DNA of 64,000 nucleotides from a bacterium (GTDB taxonomy: Bacteria; Planctomycetota; UBA1135; GCA-002686595): NCBI GenBank assembly GCA_024226735.1, contig JAAELL010000122.1:1-64000 (forward strand), in the 5' to 3' direction. Position numbers and translations under genes: made by a program. How positions within the stretch are numbered: position 1 is the first letter of the stretch; each line of letters starts with the position of its first letter. Below the pieces are notes generated by a model. That model was given only the letters and a program-made list of their open reading frames with translations. It made no database searches and had not been told where the DNA came from. Below are positions 45,660-53,277 of the stretch, piece by piece.

Positions 45660-46670
45660 TCAACATGATACCGCTCCACCGCGCCGTAGCTCGTCCCGCC
45701 GCCAACCGGCAGCGTCGGCGTGGGCCGTTACCGCGAGCACCGAAGAGAACCCGCGCTGGAGGTCGTCGGAGTCGATCCAGCGCGCGGCGTACGCCGCTTC
45801 GAGAATTCGCCGCCCGACCGAGTAGCGACGCTTGCGGCGGGCCGAGAGGCGCAGCGTGTTCGCTTGGATCCGGAAGCCACAGAAAGTAGCGCCGCGCGAG
45901 CTTGGCTGGACTTGGGCGCTCGTCTTCAGCTCCAAGCAGAGGTCGGAGGATGCGAAACTCCGCAGCCGAGCGAGGGCCTCTCGCGCTTCTGCTCGCGTGC
46001 CGGTCCAGAGGATCACGTCGTCCATGTACCGCACCATCGCCCTTACACCCAAGGACTCCAGCGAGAACCGGTCGAGACGGGCGAGGTAGAAGTTCGCGAA
46101 GTGCTGAGAGGTAAGCGCCCCGATCGGCAGTCCCTTGCCGCGCTCCGTTGCATACGCACCAATGATCCGTCGGCACAGCTCGAGCAGGCGCGCGTTCTTG
46201 AACCTGCGCGCGAGCATCTCGGCAAGCCGCCGATGATCGACGCTATCGAAGAACCGGCGCACGTCGACTTGCACGTACCAGGGATGACGGCGCAAGTGCG
46301 CCCCGACGCGGCGGGCGGCCGCAAGGCTTCCCTTGCCCGGCCGACACGCGTAGGTGTCGAAGACATGCGAACGTTCGAACGTCGGTTCCATGCAAGCGAT
46401 CAAGGCATGGTGCAGGACGCGTTCGCGGAACACGGGCGCGTGGATGACTCGTCGCTTCGGGTCGTGGATGACGAAGCGCCGCGCGCATCCGACTTCGAGC
46501 GCACTGCCCAGGATGTCGCATCTCAAGCTCTCGATGCGGCGCTCGAGGTCGCGCTCGAACTCTTGCACCTCGGGTCGCCGACGCTTGCCGCGCGCCGCAC
46601 GTTGGAAGGCGGCACACAGGTTGTCGAAGGCGGCAACCTCACACAGACCGATCGCCTGCCGTCTCGGCAT
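45660..46670 (-). CDS. DGR reverse transcriptase
   Basis: A 336-aa group-II-intron-related reverse transcriptase of the DGR clade. Motif A is YVQVDVRRFFDSVD (Asp136), the catalytic motif is VRYMDDVILW (215-218), and motif 4 reads PIGALTSQHFANFYL (IGxxxSQ, 183-189), the DGR-specific form of the usual QGxxxSP. There is no maturase or endonuclease domain, and the length is typical for DGR enzymes. It copies the TR RNA into cDNA with errors at adenines. Its start overlaps the HRDC gene by 32 nt, so translation is coupled. TR follows 37 nt after its stop. Confidence 0.95.
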   Translation of the reverse strand: MPRRQAIGLCEVAAFDNLCAAFQRAARGKRRRPEVQEFERDLERRIESLRCDILGSALEVGCARRFVIHDPKRRVIHAPVFRERVLHHALIACMEPTFERSHVFDTYACRPGKGSLAAARRVGAHLRRHPWYVQVDVRRFFDSVDHRRLAEMLARRFKNARLLELCRRIIGAYATERGKGLPIGALTSQHFANFYLARLDRFSLESLGVRAMVRYMDDVILWTGTRAEAREALARLRSFASSDLCLELKTSAQVQPSSRGATFCGFRIQANTLRLSARRKRRYSVGRRILEAAYAARWIDSDDLQRGFSSVLAVTAHADAAGWRRDELRRGGAVSC

Positions 46671-47133
46671 GCTCCGTCTCCCGCGCCGCGAGCTCTGATT
46701 TGCGACGGGTCATCACTTCGAGGAAGGCGTCCCCGTACTTCGCGACGCGGGCGGCGCCGACACCGTTCAAGGCACCGAGCGCGTCCTTGGTGAGAACCGG
46801 CTCGCGCACCATTCTTGCGAGCTGCTCATTGGTGAAGAGAGCATAGGCGGGCACGCCCTCGGATTCAGCCAGCTGTTTGCGCAGGCTGCGTAGCTCCGCG
46901 AACACGGCGAACTCGCGCTCACCGAGAACCTCGCGGTAGTCGACCTTGCCCCGACGCACGGTCGGCGCGGAACGCCCTTCGAGGTGCGTGACGCAAACCG
47001 CCCAGGTTCCCGACTCGTTGCCCTGAACGAAATGCCGTTCGACTCCGAGCACGCGATGGCTCGACAGGAACACGTTTAGCTCGTCCTGCGCCGCCTCGTC
47101 GCCCATCGGGATCGTGAAGAAGTGCATTCGCAT
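46639..47133 (-). CDS. HRDC-domain DGR accessory protein
   Basis: A 164-aa protein. The N-terminal part (FFTIPMGDEAAQDELNVFLS, then VERHFVQGNESGTWAVCVTH) is an unnamed alpha/beta module. Residues about 73-142 are an HRDC domain (EFAVFAELRSLRKQLAESEG, PAYALFTNEQLARMVR, LGALNGVGAARVAKYGDAFLEV), the nucleic-acid-binding helical domain of RecQ and RNase D. In many DGRs an HRDC protein takes the place of the Avd accessory factor, binding the RT and TR RNA. It lies between target and RT, 66 nt after VR1's hairpin, and overlaps the RT start. Confidence 0.9.
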   Translation of the reverse strand: MRMHFFTIPMGDEAAQDELNVFLSSHRVLGVERHFVQGNESGTWAVCVTHLEGRSAPTVRRGKVDYREVLGEREFAVFAELRSLRKQLAESEGVPAYALFTNEQLARMVREPVLTKDALGALNGVGAARVAKYGDAFLEVMTRRKSELAARETEHAETAGDRSV

Positions 47134-47199
47134 GGCCTCATCCTCGCTCGCCGCGACCTCGCCGGCGCGTCCCGCGCCTTGCTCGGCCGCTCACCGTAG

Positions 47200-47214
47200 G
47201 GCGGCTCCGCCGCC
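47200..47214 (-). promoter_or_regulatory. Hairpin downstream of the diversified target (VR1)
   Basis: ggcggc-tcc-gccgcc, a 6-bp stem with a 3-nt loop, 18 nt after the target's stop and about 30 nt from the end of VR1. It is identical to the hairpin after the second FGE gene (44451-44465). The position matches the homing-promoting hairpin of Bordetella phage-type DGRs; function inferred. Confidence 0.6.
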
Positions 47215-47232
47215 GCCTCTTGCTTGCTTGGC

Positions 47233-50220
47233 TCACTCCTGACCTCGGGCAAGACGGAAGCCGATGAGATCGTTCTGGTAGTCGGGGTGGGTCCTGCCCC
47301 GCAGGGCCGCCCGCACGCTGCGAGCGCCGTTGTCCCAGGAGCCACCGCGCAGCACGCGCTCCGAGCCCCCCGTCCGGCCCACGGGATCGGTTTGTCCTTC
47401 GGGTTCGTAGAAACCGTACCAGTCCGCGCACCATTCCCAGACATTGCCCAACGTGTCGAACAGGCCCCAATCGTTCGGTCGTTTCAGAGCCACGGCATGC
47501 GTCCCTCCTCGCTTCACATCGTATTGCTTCTCGTGCCAACCGGACACGTCGTAGCCGTTCTCGAGCTCGAACCCCACGCCGCAGTTGCCGCCGTACCACC
47601 CGATCGAGTCCAGGACGCGCGCCTCGTTGTCCCCCAGGATCTCGAGGTCGCCCGCGTACGTCGCCGTCGTCGTTCCGGATCGGCATGCGTACTCCCACTC
47701 CGCCTCCGTCGGCAGCCGCAGCTCGAGCCCGGGCCGCTTCGCGTTCGCGCGCTTCAAAAACTCCTCGACCTCATCGAACGAGACCTGCTCCACCGGACGG
47801 TCCGGCGAGACGAAACCGCTCGGGTTGTTTCCGGCCAACGCTTCCCAGAACGCCTGCGTGCACGGTGTATCACCGAGCCAGAACCCAGTCGTGAGCTCGA
47901 CCGCGTGCTGCACCTCGTCATCCTCGCGACCCGCTTCGCCGGTGGGCGAGCCCATCTGGAATCTGCCAGGCGGAATCCAGCGCATGCGGGCGCGGGCAAC
48001 CCCCAGGTCGACGTCGGCGTAGAGTCCCCAGCGGTCCCAAGCCGAGTTGTCCGCCCAGTGCGGGACGCGTGGTGCGTCGCTGTCGACGGCGACGCGGAAG
48101 GCGTACTTGGGGGTCTCGATGAGCTTGGGATGCGCCTCCATCTCCTCGACGCCGAGATGGCGCAGCCGCAAGTGGGGCAGGGACTTCGACGCCCGACGCC
48201 AGAACCGGTCGGAGGCGAGCCCCTCGATCGTCCGCGCCGGCGGCGTCGCGCGCTCGCTGTCCTCGCCCGAGCGTGATCGAGGCGGGACGATGTACGTCTT
48301 CGACTCGCGGGGCGAAATCGGGGTGGACCCCCTGCCGAGGGCGTGCACGAATGCCTCCGTGCACGGTTCCTCGGACACCCAGAACCCTTCGACCACGCGC
48401 CCCGCGCCACCGACTCGGGGTCCGTGCCAACGCACGCGCGTCGTGACCCCACGCACCTCGAGCTCCGCCCAAAGACCGCGCGGATCGCGGCCCATGGCGC
48501 AAGCCCAGATCGGGCGTTCGACATTCTCGATCCGGTGCTCGACATCGCGCGTCCGAAACGAGATCGACTTGCGCCGGTCACCGTCCGATGCGCGACCGGC
48601 GCCGGACGACAGATCGACGCTCAGTGCGCCGTCTCGGTCTTCGGTGGCACGGGCGAGACGCTTGCCGACGAGCACGCGCGGGCGACCGGCGTGCTCGATC
48701 CCGAGCGGACTCGATGCCGGTTCCGTTGTTTTTGAGCGTGTCCAGCGCAACGTGCCGCCCGACTGACTGACCGACCAAGTTTGCGAGGCCGGTTCGGACG
48801 CATGGCCGGGATCGATTCGTTCCAGCGCGCCCCGCAGGGCAGCGCCGAGTAGACCGTGATCCGCGAACAGAGCGTCCGGTACCGAGGCCCGCATCTCCTC
48901 GAACCACGCGCGCAAGGCCGCCGCGATCTCGTCGTCGTCGATCTCGCCCGCGACGCCATTCGCCAGCAGCGCGAGCTCACGCCGACCCGCGCGCACATCA
49001 TCGGGGTACACGGAGTGAGCCGGGGAACCCGCGGGGAGCCCCAAGAGCTCCTGAAACCAGATCTCGGGCGGCAGCGCCTCCTTGTGCCACGCCCGAATGC
49101 AGCTCAGGGCCTCGAGCTGGAGTGGCTGCGGTTCCCTCCAGCTATCGAGGTCACGGTCTGGTGGCGGCGTCGCCGCCGCTGCGGACACGCCCCGCATCCG
49201 CGACCACGCGTCGTACTCGGTGCCGACGTCGGCGCCCGAGACCAGAAGCCGCAGCGCGCGCAGAAGGCCTGGCTCGACGCGGATCGCCGGAACCAGCAGA
49301 CCCATGAGCGTCTGCAGCGGATCGCCGCCGTGGCCCCGCCCAGGGCTTCGGTCCCAGACGCGAGCGCGCCACTTGGAGACGAAGCCAGGCCAGCGCTCAC
49401 GGGGCGCGGCGACGAGCGCGGCGGGGACATGACCGCGTCGTCGGAGCCAGTCGCCAAAGGCTTCCCAACGCTCGGACTCCGACGGACCCGCGAAGGAGCC
49501 CAAGTCCGACAGAACGAGCGCAGGCGTGCCGGCTGGCACGCTCGGAGCCGAGCGCGCAAACGCGTCGAACGACTCGGTCGGACCGAACGGGAAGGTCCAA
49601 GAGATCACGCCGTCCCGGCCCAGATGTTCCCGCAGCCACAGCTCGACTTGTTGTTGATCCTTCCAGAACGGCATCAGCCGGTACGAGTGATCGCGGATGA
49701 GCCACAACCTGCGGGGTACTGGCCACTTCTGGCGCGGCAAGACTTCGATCGTGCGCAAGCGGGCGAGAGCATCGACGAGCCGCGGCGCATCGATGCGACC
49801 CGACTCGGTCTGCCATTCGAGCAGATCAACGATCCGCGACCACAAGAGCGGCCATGGCATCAGCGCGGGCGCAGGTGGCAGCCTTGCCGGCGCCCACGCG
49901 CGAAGTTCTTCCGGGGAGATCGAGTCCGAACCAACCGCCCCGGAAGGCATAGCTGCGCCCGTGGCAGATACGGCAGTCGGTGCGAGAAACGGCACAGGGC
50001 GCCACGGAGCTGTCCGGGCTTCGCGAACACGTTGACCAGAAGGTGCGAGCTGCGCTGACATGGCTTCGGACTCTTGGTGACGCCCGGTCGGTGCAGGCTC
50101 CTGAGTGCGTGAAGTGCGGGACAGCCCGAGCGTTCGCGCGTAGCGCTCGAAATCGCGCGCCGACCAACGCCGTACGCGCAAGAGGTCACCGCGCCAAACC
50201 CTGCTCTTCCTGCTCGCCAC
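47233..50220 (-). CDS. DGR target: vWA-like region plus two FGE-like modules
   Basis: A 995-aa protein. Residues about 100-300 form an alpha/beta region with RRLWLIRDHSYRLMPFWKDQ (171-190) and ALVLSDLGSF (234-243). I read this as a degenerate vWA-type fold (DxS instead of DxSxS), which would fit its MoxR partner. Residues about 595-725 look like a degenerate FGE module (VVEGFWVSEEPCTEAFVHAL). Residues about 745-995 are a full FGE/SUMF1 C-type-lectin-like domain (RWIPPGRFQMGSP, LPTEAEWEYACRSG, LGNVWEWCADWY). Diversified residues are 954, 963, 965, 968, 973, 975, 981 and 985. The GTG start lies 3 nt after the MoxR stop; ATG at residue 54 is an alternative. It is probably the recognition subunit. 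Confidence 0.88.
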   Translation of the reverse strand: MASRKSRVWRGDLLRVRRWSARDFERYARTLGLSRTSRTQEPAPTGRHQESEAMSAQLAPSGQRVREARTAPWRPVPFLAPTAVSATGAAMPSGAVGSDSISPEELRAWAPARLPPAPALMPWPLLWSRIVDLLEWQTESGRIDAPRLVDALARLRTIEVLPRQKWPVPRRLWLIRDHSYRLMPFWKDQQQVELWLREHLGRDGVISWTFPFGPTESFDAFARSAPSVPAGTPALVLSDLGSFAGPSESERWEAFGDWLRRRGHVPAALVAAPRERWPGFVSKWRARVWDRSPGRGHGGDPLQTLMGLLVPAIRVEPGLLRALRLLVSGADVGTEYDAWSRMRGVSAAAATPPPDRDLDSWREPQPLQLEALSCIRAWHKEALPPEIWFQELLGLPAGSPAHSVYPDDVRAGRRELALLANGVAGEIDDDEIAAALRAWFEEMRASVPDALFADHGLLGAALRGALERIDPGHASEPASQTWSVSQSGGTLRWTRSKTTEPASSPLGIEHAGRPRVLVGKRLARATEDRDGALSVDLSSGAGRASDGDRRKSISFRTRDVEHRIENVERPIWACAMGRDPRGLWAELEVRGVTTRVRWHGPRVGGAGRVVEGFWVSEEPCTEAFVHALGRGSTPISPRESKTYIVPPRSRSGEDSERATPPARTIEGLASDRFWRRASKSLPHLRLRHLGVEEMEAHPKLIETPKYAFRVAVDSDAPRVPHWADNSAWDRWGLYADVDLGVARARMRWIPPGRFQMGSPTGEAGREDDEVQHAVELTTGFWLGDTPCTQAFWEALAGNNPSGFVSPDRPVEQVSFDEVEEFLKRANAKRPGLELRLPTEAEWEYACRSGTTTATYAGDLEILGDNEARVLDSIGWYGGNCGVGFELENGYDVSGWHEKQYDVKRGGTHAVALKRPNDWGLFDTLGNVWEWCADWYGFYEPEGQTDPVGRTGGSERVLRGGSWDNGARSVRAALRGRTHPDYQNDLIGFRLARGQE
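47244..47367 (-). repeat. DGR variable repeat (VR1)
   Basis: The C-terminal 41 codons of the 995-aa target, colinear with TR. Codon changes from TR: Lys to Glu (aag-gag), Asn to Asp, Asn to Gly twice, Asn to Ser, Gln to Leu, Asn to Tyr, and Asn to Leu; two template Asn codons (964, 983) are unchanged. All amino-acid changes come from substitutions at template adenines. The single non-A change (gac to gat at 984) is silent. The 3' edge cttgcccgag is the likely initiation-of-homing site. Confidence 0.95.
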
Positions 50221-50223
50221 GTC

Positions 50224-51144
50224 CTACTCGCGCACGTGCTTCTGTAGTGTGAGACGGCGGACGTCTCCGAGCTCCTCGTCCGTCGCATCGAGCTCGTGCA
50301 CGGCCCGCAAGTAGTCGAGAAACTCGGCCTTGCCCGGAGCCCGGCCCGAGTCGAGAGGGACGTCGTCGCGGTCCGCAATCAACATATCGGCCGCCGCTTC
50401 GACCGTCGGCGCCTCGATGCGGTTCCCGAAGTGCGCCGCAGCGAGAACGATCAGTTCTTCCTTCAGTCGCGTCGGTTCGCTCGGGAGCCGCATGCGGTGC
50501 ACGATGCAACGGCGCACGAACGCGTACGGCAGCTCGCGTTCTTCGTTGGTCGTGACGACGACGAGCGGTCGTTCACCATTGCGCTCCACGCGCTCGCAGC
50601 CGTCCGGAGTGAACTCACCGTTGCCGAGTGCCTCGAGCAGGCCGTTGGGAACGTCGGGTGGTGCCTTGTCGATTTCGTCGATCAACACGACGCGCGGACC
50701 CACACCCTCGTCGTGGCACGGGGCGACGCTCGGTCGGCGCTTATGGAGCTCGGCGAGGTGCCGGGCCGCGCCTTCAGAATCGAAGGCCCACCACAGGACG
50801 CCCGGCCTGATGAAGTTCTCGACGTCGAGGTCCGGAGACTGCTCGCGACGGACTTGTGCTTCGGCGAGGCGCGCGACCGGGTCGAACGACCACATGAGAG
50901 CGCGCGATTCGGTACGCGCGTCGACCACCGTCGCCGCGATTCTCCAACGCAGAGCCTCGGCAGCCGCATAGGCGAGCTGGCTCTTGCCGATGCCCGGTTC
51001 ACCCAGGACGAGCAGCGGCCGCTCGGTGACGAGCGCAACGTTGAGCGCGAGGCGCGAGGCCGCATCGAAGACGTGCTTGCAGGGCCAAGGTCGCTCGAGC
51101 TGAACGTCGTCTACATCGATCCGCGGCCTCTCCGTTCTGGACAT
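50224..51144 (-). CDS. MoxR-type AAA+ ATPase
   Basis: A 306-aa ATPase. Walker A is GEPGIGKS (48-55), Walker B VVLIDEIDKAP (151-161) and sensor 1 VVTTNEERELP (Asn199), followed by PYAFVRRC with candidate arginine finger. An insert motif FIRPGVLWWAFD (110-121) precedes Walker B. MoxR proteins are chaperone-like remodelers that normally act with a vWA-domain protein. Here the next gene, 3 nt away, has a vWA-like region, so the two probably form an ATP-driven switch. The gene follows the nuclease-like gene by 21 nt in the same operon. It is cytoplasmic. Confidence 0.9.
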   Translation of the reverse strand: MSRTERPRIDVDDVQLERPWPCKHVFDAASRLALNVALVTERPLLVLGEPGIGKSQLAYAAAEALRWRIAATVVDARTESRALMWSFDPVARLAEAQVRREQSPDLDVENFIRPGVLWWAFDSEGAARHLAELHKRRPSVAPCHDEGVGPRVVLIDEIDKAPPDVPNGLLEALGNGEFTPDGCERVERNGERPLVVVTTNEERELPYAFVRRCIVHRMRLPSEPTRLKEELIVLAAAHFGNRIEAPTVEAAADMLIADRDDVPLDSGRAPGKAEFLDYLRAVHELDATDEELGDVRRLTLQKHVRE

Positions 51145-51165
51145 GGCTTGAGTCTCTTCTTTCCT

Positions 51166-53181
51166 TCAGTGCAGGTCACGGATCGCAAAGACAACCTCGG
51201 ACTCCGCGTCACTGAAGCCGCCGCTCTGGTCGAGCTCGACGATCTGCATGTCGAACTTCTCCAGAGCGTCGGCCAGCTTCGCCCATCCGCGCTCCTCTTC
51301 GTCCGTGCCGATCTGTGGACGAACGAAGTACACGTGCCCGTCCATGTTGAGACGACTGAGGAGCTTGTTGATCCAGCGTACGCTCTGGTCGATCGTGGAC
51401 AGCTCCGCGAACCCCATGCCCTGCGTGTTCAGCCACTCGCCAATGTGGGCGACCAGCTCTTCTTTCGGACGGTCCGCGAGCTTCCCGCGCACCCCGGTCG
51501 GCGGGGGATCGAACGAGGCGTTCTTGAGTCCACGGTAGACTCCACTCGAAGTCGGACGGAAGCGCGCGCGACGACCGTCACGACGAGCCATCAGAAGCTC
51601 GAGTGTCTCGTCGAAGAGCGCTCCGGCGCTCAGCACGTCACCGTCCTCGGCGGTCGGAAACCGGAAGACTCCTGGGAGAACGGCGAGAAGGAACTCGCGC
51701 ATCGGCTGCGACTGCTCGAGGCCGCGCGCGGCGAGCTTCGCGACGAAGCCGAGATGGTCTTGGAACAGCTCGGTCGCGACCCGATCACACTGCTTGCGCA
51801 CGTTGCCGGCGAAGGGGATCTCGAGGGCCGTGTGGACCGGCTTCGCCAGCGCGCTGCGGCGGTTGCCGCCGAGCCAGTGGTGGACGTGGAAGAAGTCGAG
51901 TCCCCAAAGCGCGGCACAGGCAGCGGCTTGGCCGCCGAGCAGCTTCGCCAACGGCTCGACCCGCCCATCCGAGCCGACCAAGCCCAGAAACTCCAGGCCG
52001 GCGACGAGTGGCGCTCCCACGAACTGGCCGCCTGGGACGTCAGGCACGAAACGACCGTCGACGACGTCGCCGAACACGGGCTCGACGGGTTCCCCGGACT
52101 CACCCAAGGAAGCCGCCGACGGCCGGTCATCGGCTGGTGAGCGCTCCGCCGCCGTGGGCACGAATCGACCGGAGACAACCACCTTCTCGAGCGTCCGCGT
52201 GTCCCGCATATCGAGCTCGAGGATCAGCGCAGCGTCGTCGCGATGACGAACGTGAGCGCCGACGACGATCCCCTCGTCCAGATCGGGCACGACGATTCGG
52301 TATTCGGTGTCCTCGGGGCATCGGTCGGCGAGCGTCAACACGCGGTCGGGGGGAATGAGGCAACCAAGCCGTCGCTCGAGCCGGCCCTCCACCTCGACCA
52401 CGACCGTCGGATCGGTTCGCGGGATCGAGCGGAGTGGTTGCAAGAGCGCCGCCAAGTCGCGCTCGGTCATGCGTTGGTCGGCGTACAAAAAGGGGCCCTC
52501 GAGAAAGGCGTGGGTCGCCTTGCCCAAGTCGTCCGAGCCCAGCGTGCGGACCAGGGGGCTCGCACTGGAGCTGCGCTCCATCACCTCCGCGAAGAGGCTG
52601 CGAGCGAGCTGAAGAGTCAAGACCAGGGCATCGCCGTGTCCCCGGCCCTCGAGGTATTCGCCAAGGGAGCGACGAATGGTCCGGATCTCGTCGAAGATCG
52701 CATCGAGGAGATCCTTGCACTCCAGCAAGTCGAGCCGCACGCGCGTGACGAAGTTCTCTCTCAGTTCGGGAGTTCCGATGTCGCGCTCGGTCATGTGCCG
52801 AACTAAGTCTTCGGCACCCCCATCGGGCGTCCAACCACGCGCCCATTCGAGTGACTTGGGAAGGTCCACGTAGGCGCACGAAAAGACGTACGTGAAGCTC
52901 CCGACCGGATGATCCGCGTAGTGTCCGTAGAATTCTCGCAGGACCTTGTCTAGGTCGCGCTTGCCGAGCGCGCGGAGGATCTTGTCCTGCTCGAACGTCG
53001 AGTGCAGGCGGTCGTCCGGCCCGCCGCGCAGGATGTCGACGTCCTCCACGCCCTCGCACACGACCTGCGCCGAGGGATCTTGTGCATTCTCGACCCAGTG
53101 CCGGACGGTCCTCCAGCCTTGATAGACGAACCCACGGATCGTCGCGTAGGCCTGACGGCTTCGTGCGTTTTCGTCTGACAT
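51166..53181 (-). CDS. Putative Cap4/DUF4297-like nuclease-effector protein
   Basis: A 671-aa protein. ATG 53181 is chosen for its GAGGGAG site 5 nt upstream; an in-frame extension to 53229 lacks one. The N-terminus reads ATIRGFVYQGWRTVRHWVE, then VVCEGVEDVDI (Glu43, Asp47, Asp49) and STFEQDKILRA (Gln65-x-Lys67). This order, GYxYQ-like helix, ED, QxK, resembles Cap4/DUF4297 PD-(D/E)xK nucleases. The middle (150-450) is helical and unrecognised. The end (about 590-671) contains NMDGHVYFVRPQIGTDEEERG and MQIVELDQSGGF. It heads the operon with MoxR and the DGR target, as an effector might. The family assignment is tentative. Confidence 0.6.
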   Translation of the reverse strand: MSDENARSRQAYATIRGFVYQGWRTVRHWVENAQDPSAQVVCEGVEDVDILRGGPDDRLHSTFEQDKILRALGKRDLDKVLREFYGHYADHPVGSFTYVFSCAYVDLPKSLEWARGWTPDGGAEDLVRHMTERDIGTPELRENFVTRVRLDLLECKDLLDAIFDEIRTIRRSLGEYLEGRGHGDALVLTLQLARSLFAEVMERSSSASPLVRTLGSDDLGKATHAFLEGPFLYADQRMTERDLAALLQPLRSIPRTDPTVVVEVEGRLERRLGCLIPPDRVLTLADRCPEDTEYRIVVPDLDEGIVVGAHVRHRDDAALILELDMRDTRTLEKVVVSGRFVPTAAERSPADDRPSAASLGESGEPVEPVFGDVVDGRFVPDVPGGQFVGAPLVAGLEFLGLVGSDGRVEPLAKLLGGQAAACAALWGLDFFHVHHWLGGNRRSALAKPVHTALEIPFAGNVRKQCDRVATELFQDHLGFVAKLAARGLEQSQPMREFLLAVLPGVFRFPTAEDGDVLSAGALFDETLELLMARRDGRRARFRPTSSGVYRGLKNASFDPPPTGVRGKLADRPKEELVAHIGEWLNTQGMGFAELSTIDQSVRWINKLLSRLNMDGHVYFVRPQIGTDEEERGWAKLADALEKFDMQIVELDQSGGFSDAESEVVFAIRDLH

Positions 53182-53277
53182 ATCTCCCTCTACGCCGGAC
53201 GCTGCGAGCGAGCCGGTGTGAGCAAGCAATGATAGCCGGATTCTCGACGAGCTCGCGCGAAACGGTTCTTGCCACCT

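Noticed and set aside
45401-45679. A 92-codon reading frame on the minus strand covering TR
   Set aside because: It is the TR itself read in the target frame; there is no Shine-Dalgarno, and its sequence outside TR has no coding character. TR acts as RNA.
44483-50220. FGE-domain proteins as maturation enzymes for the sulfatase-like protein at 15283
   Set aside because: The sulfatase-like protein lacks CxPxR, so there is nothing to mature. The FGE folds here end in a DGR-variable surface, which points to binding rather than catalysis.
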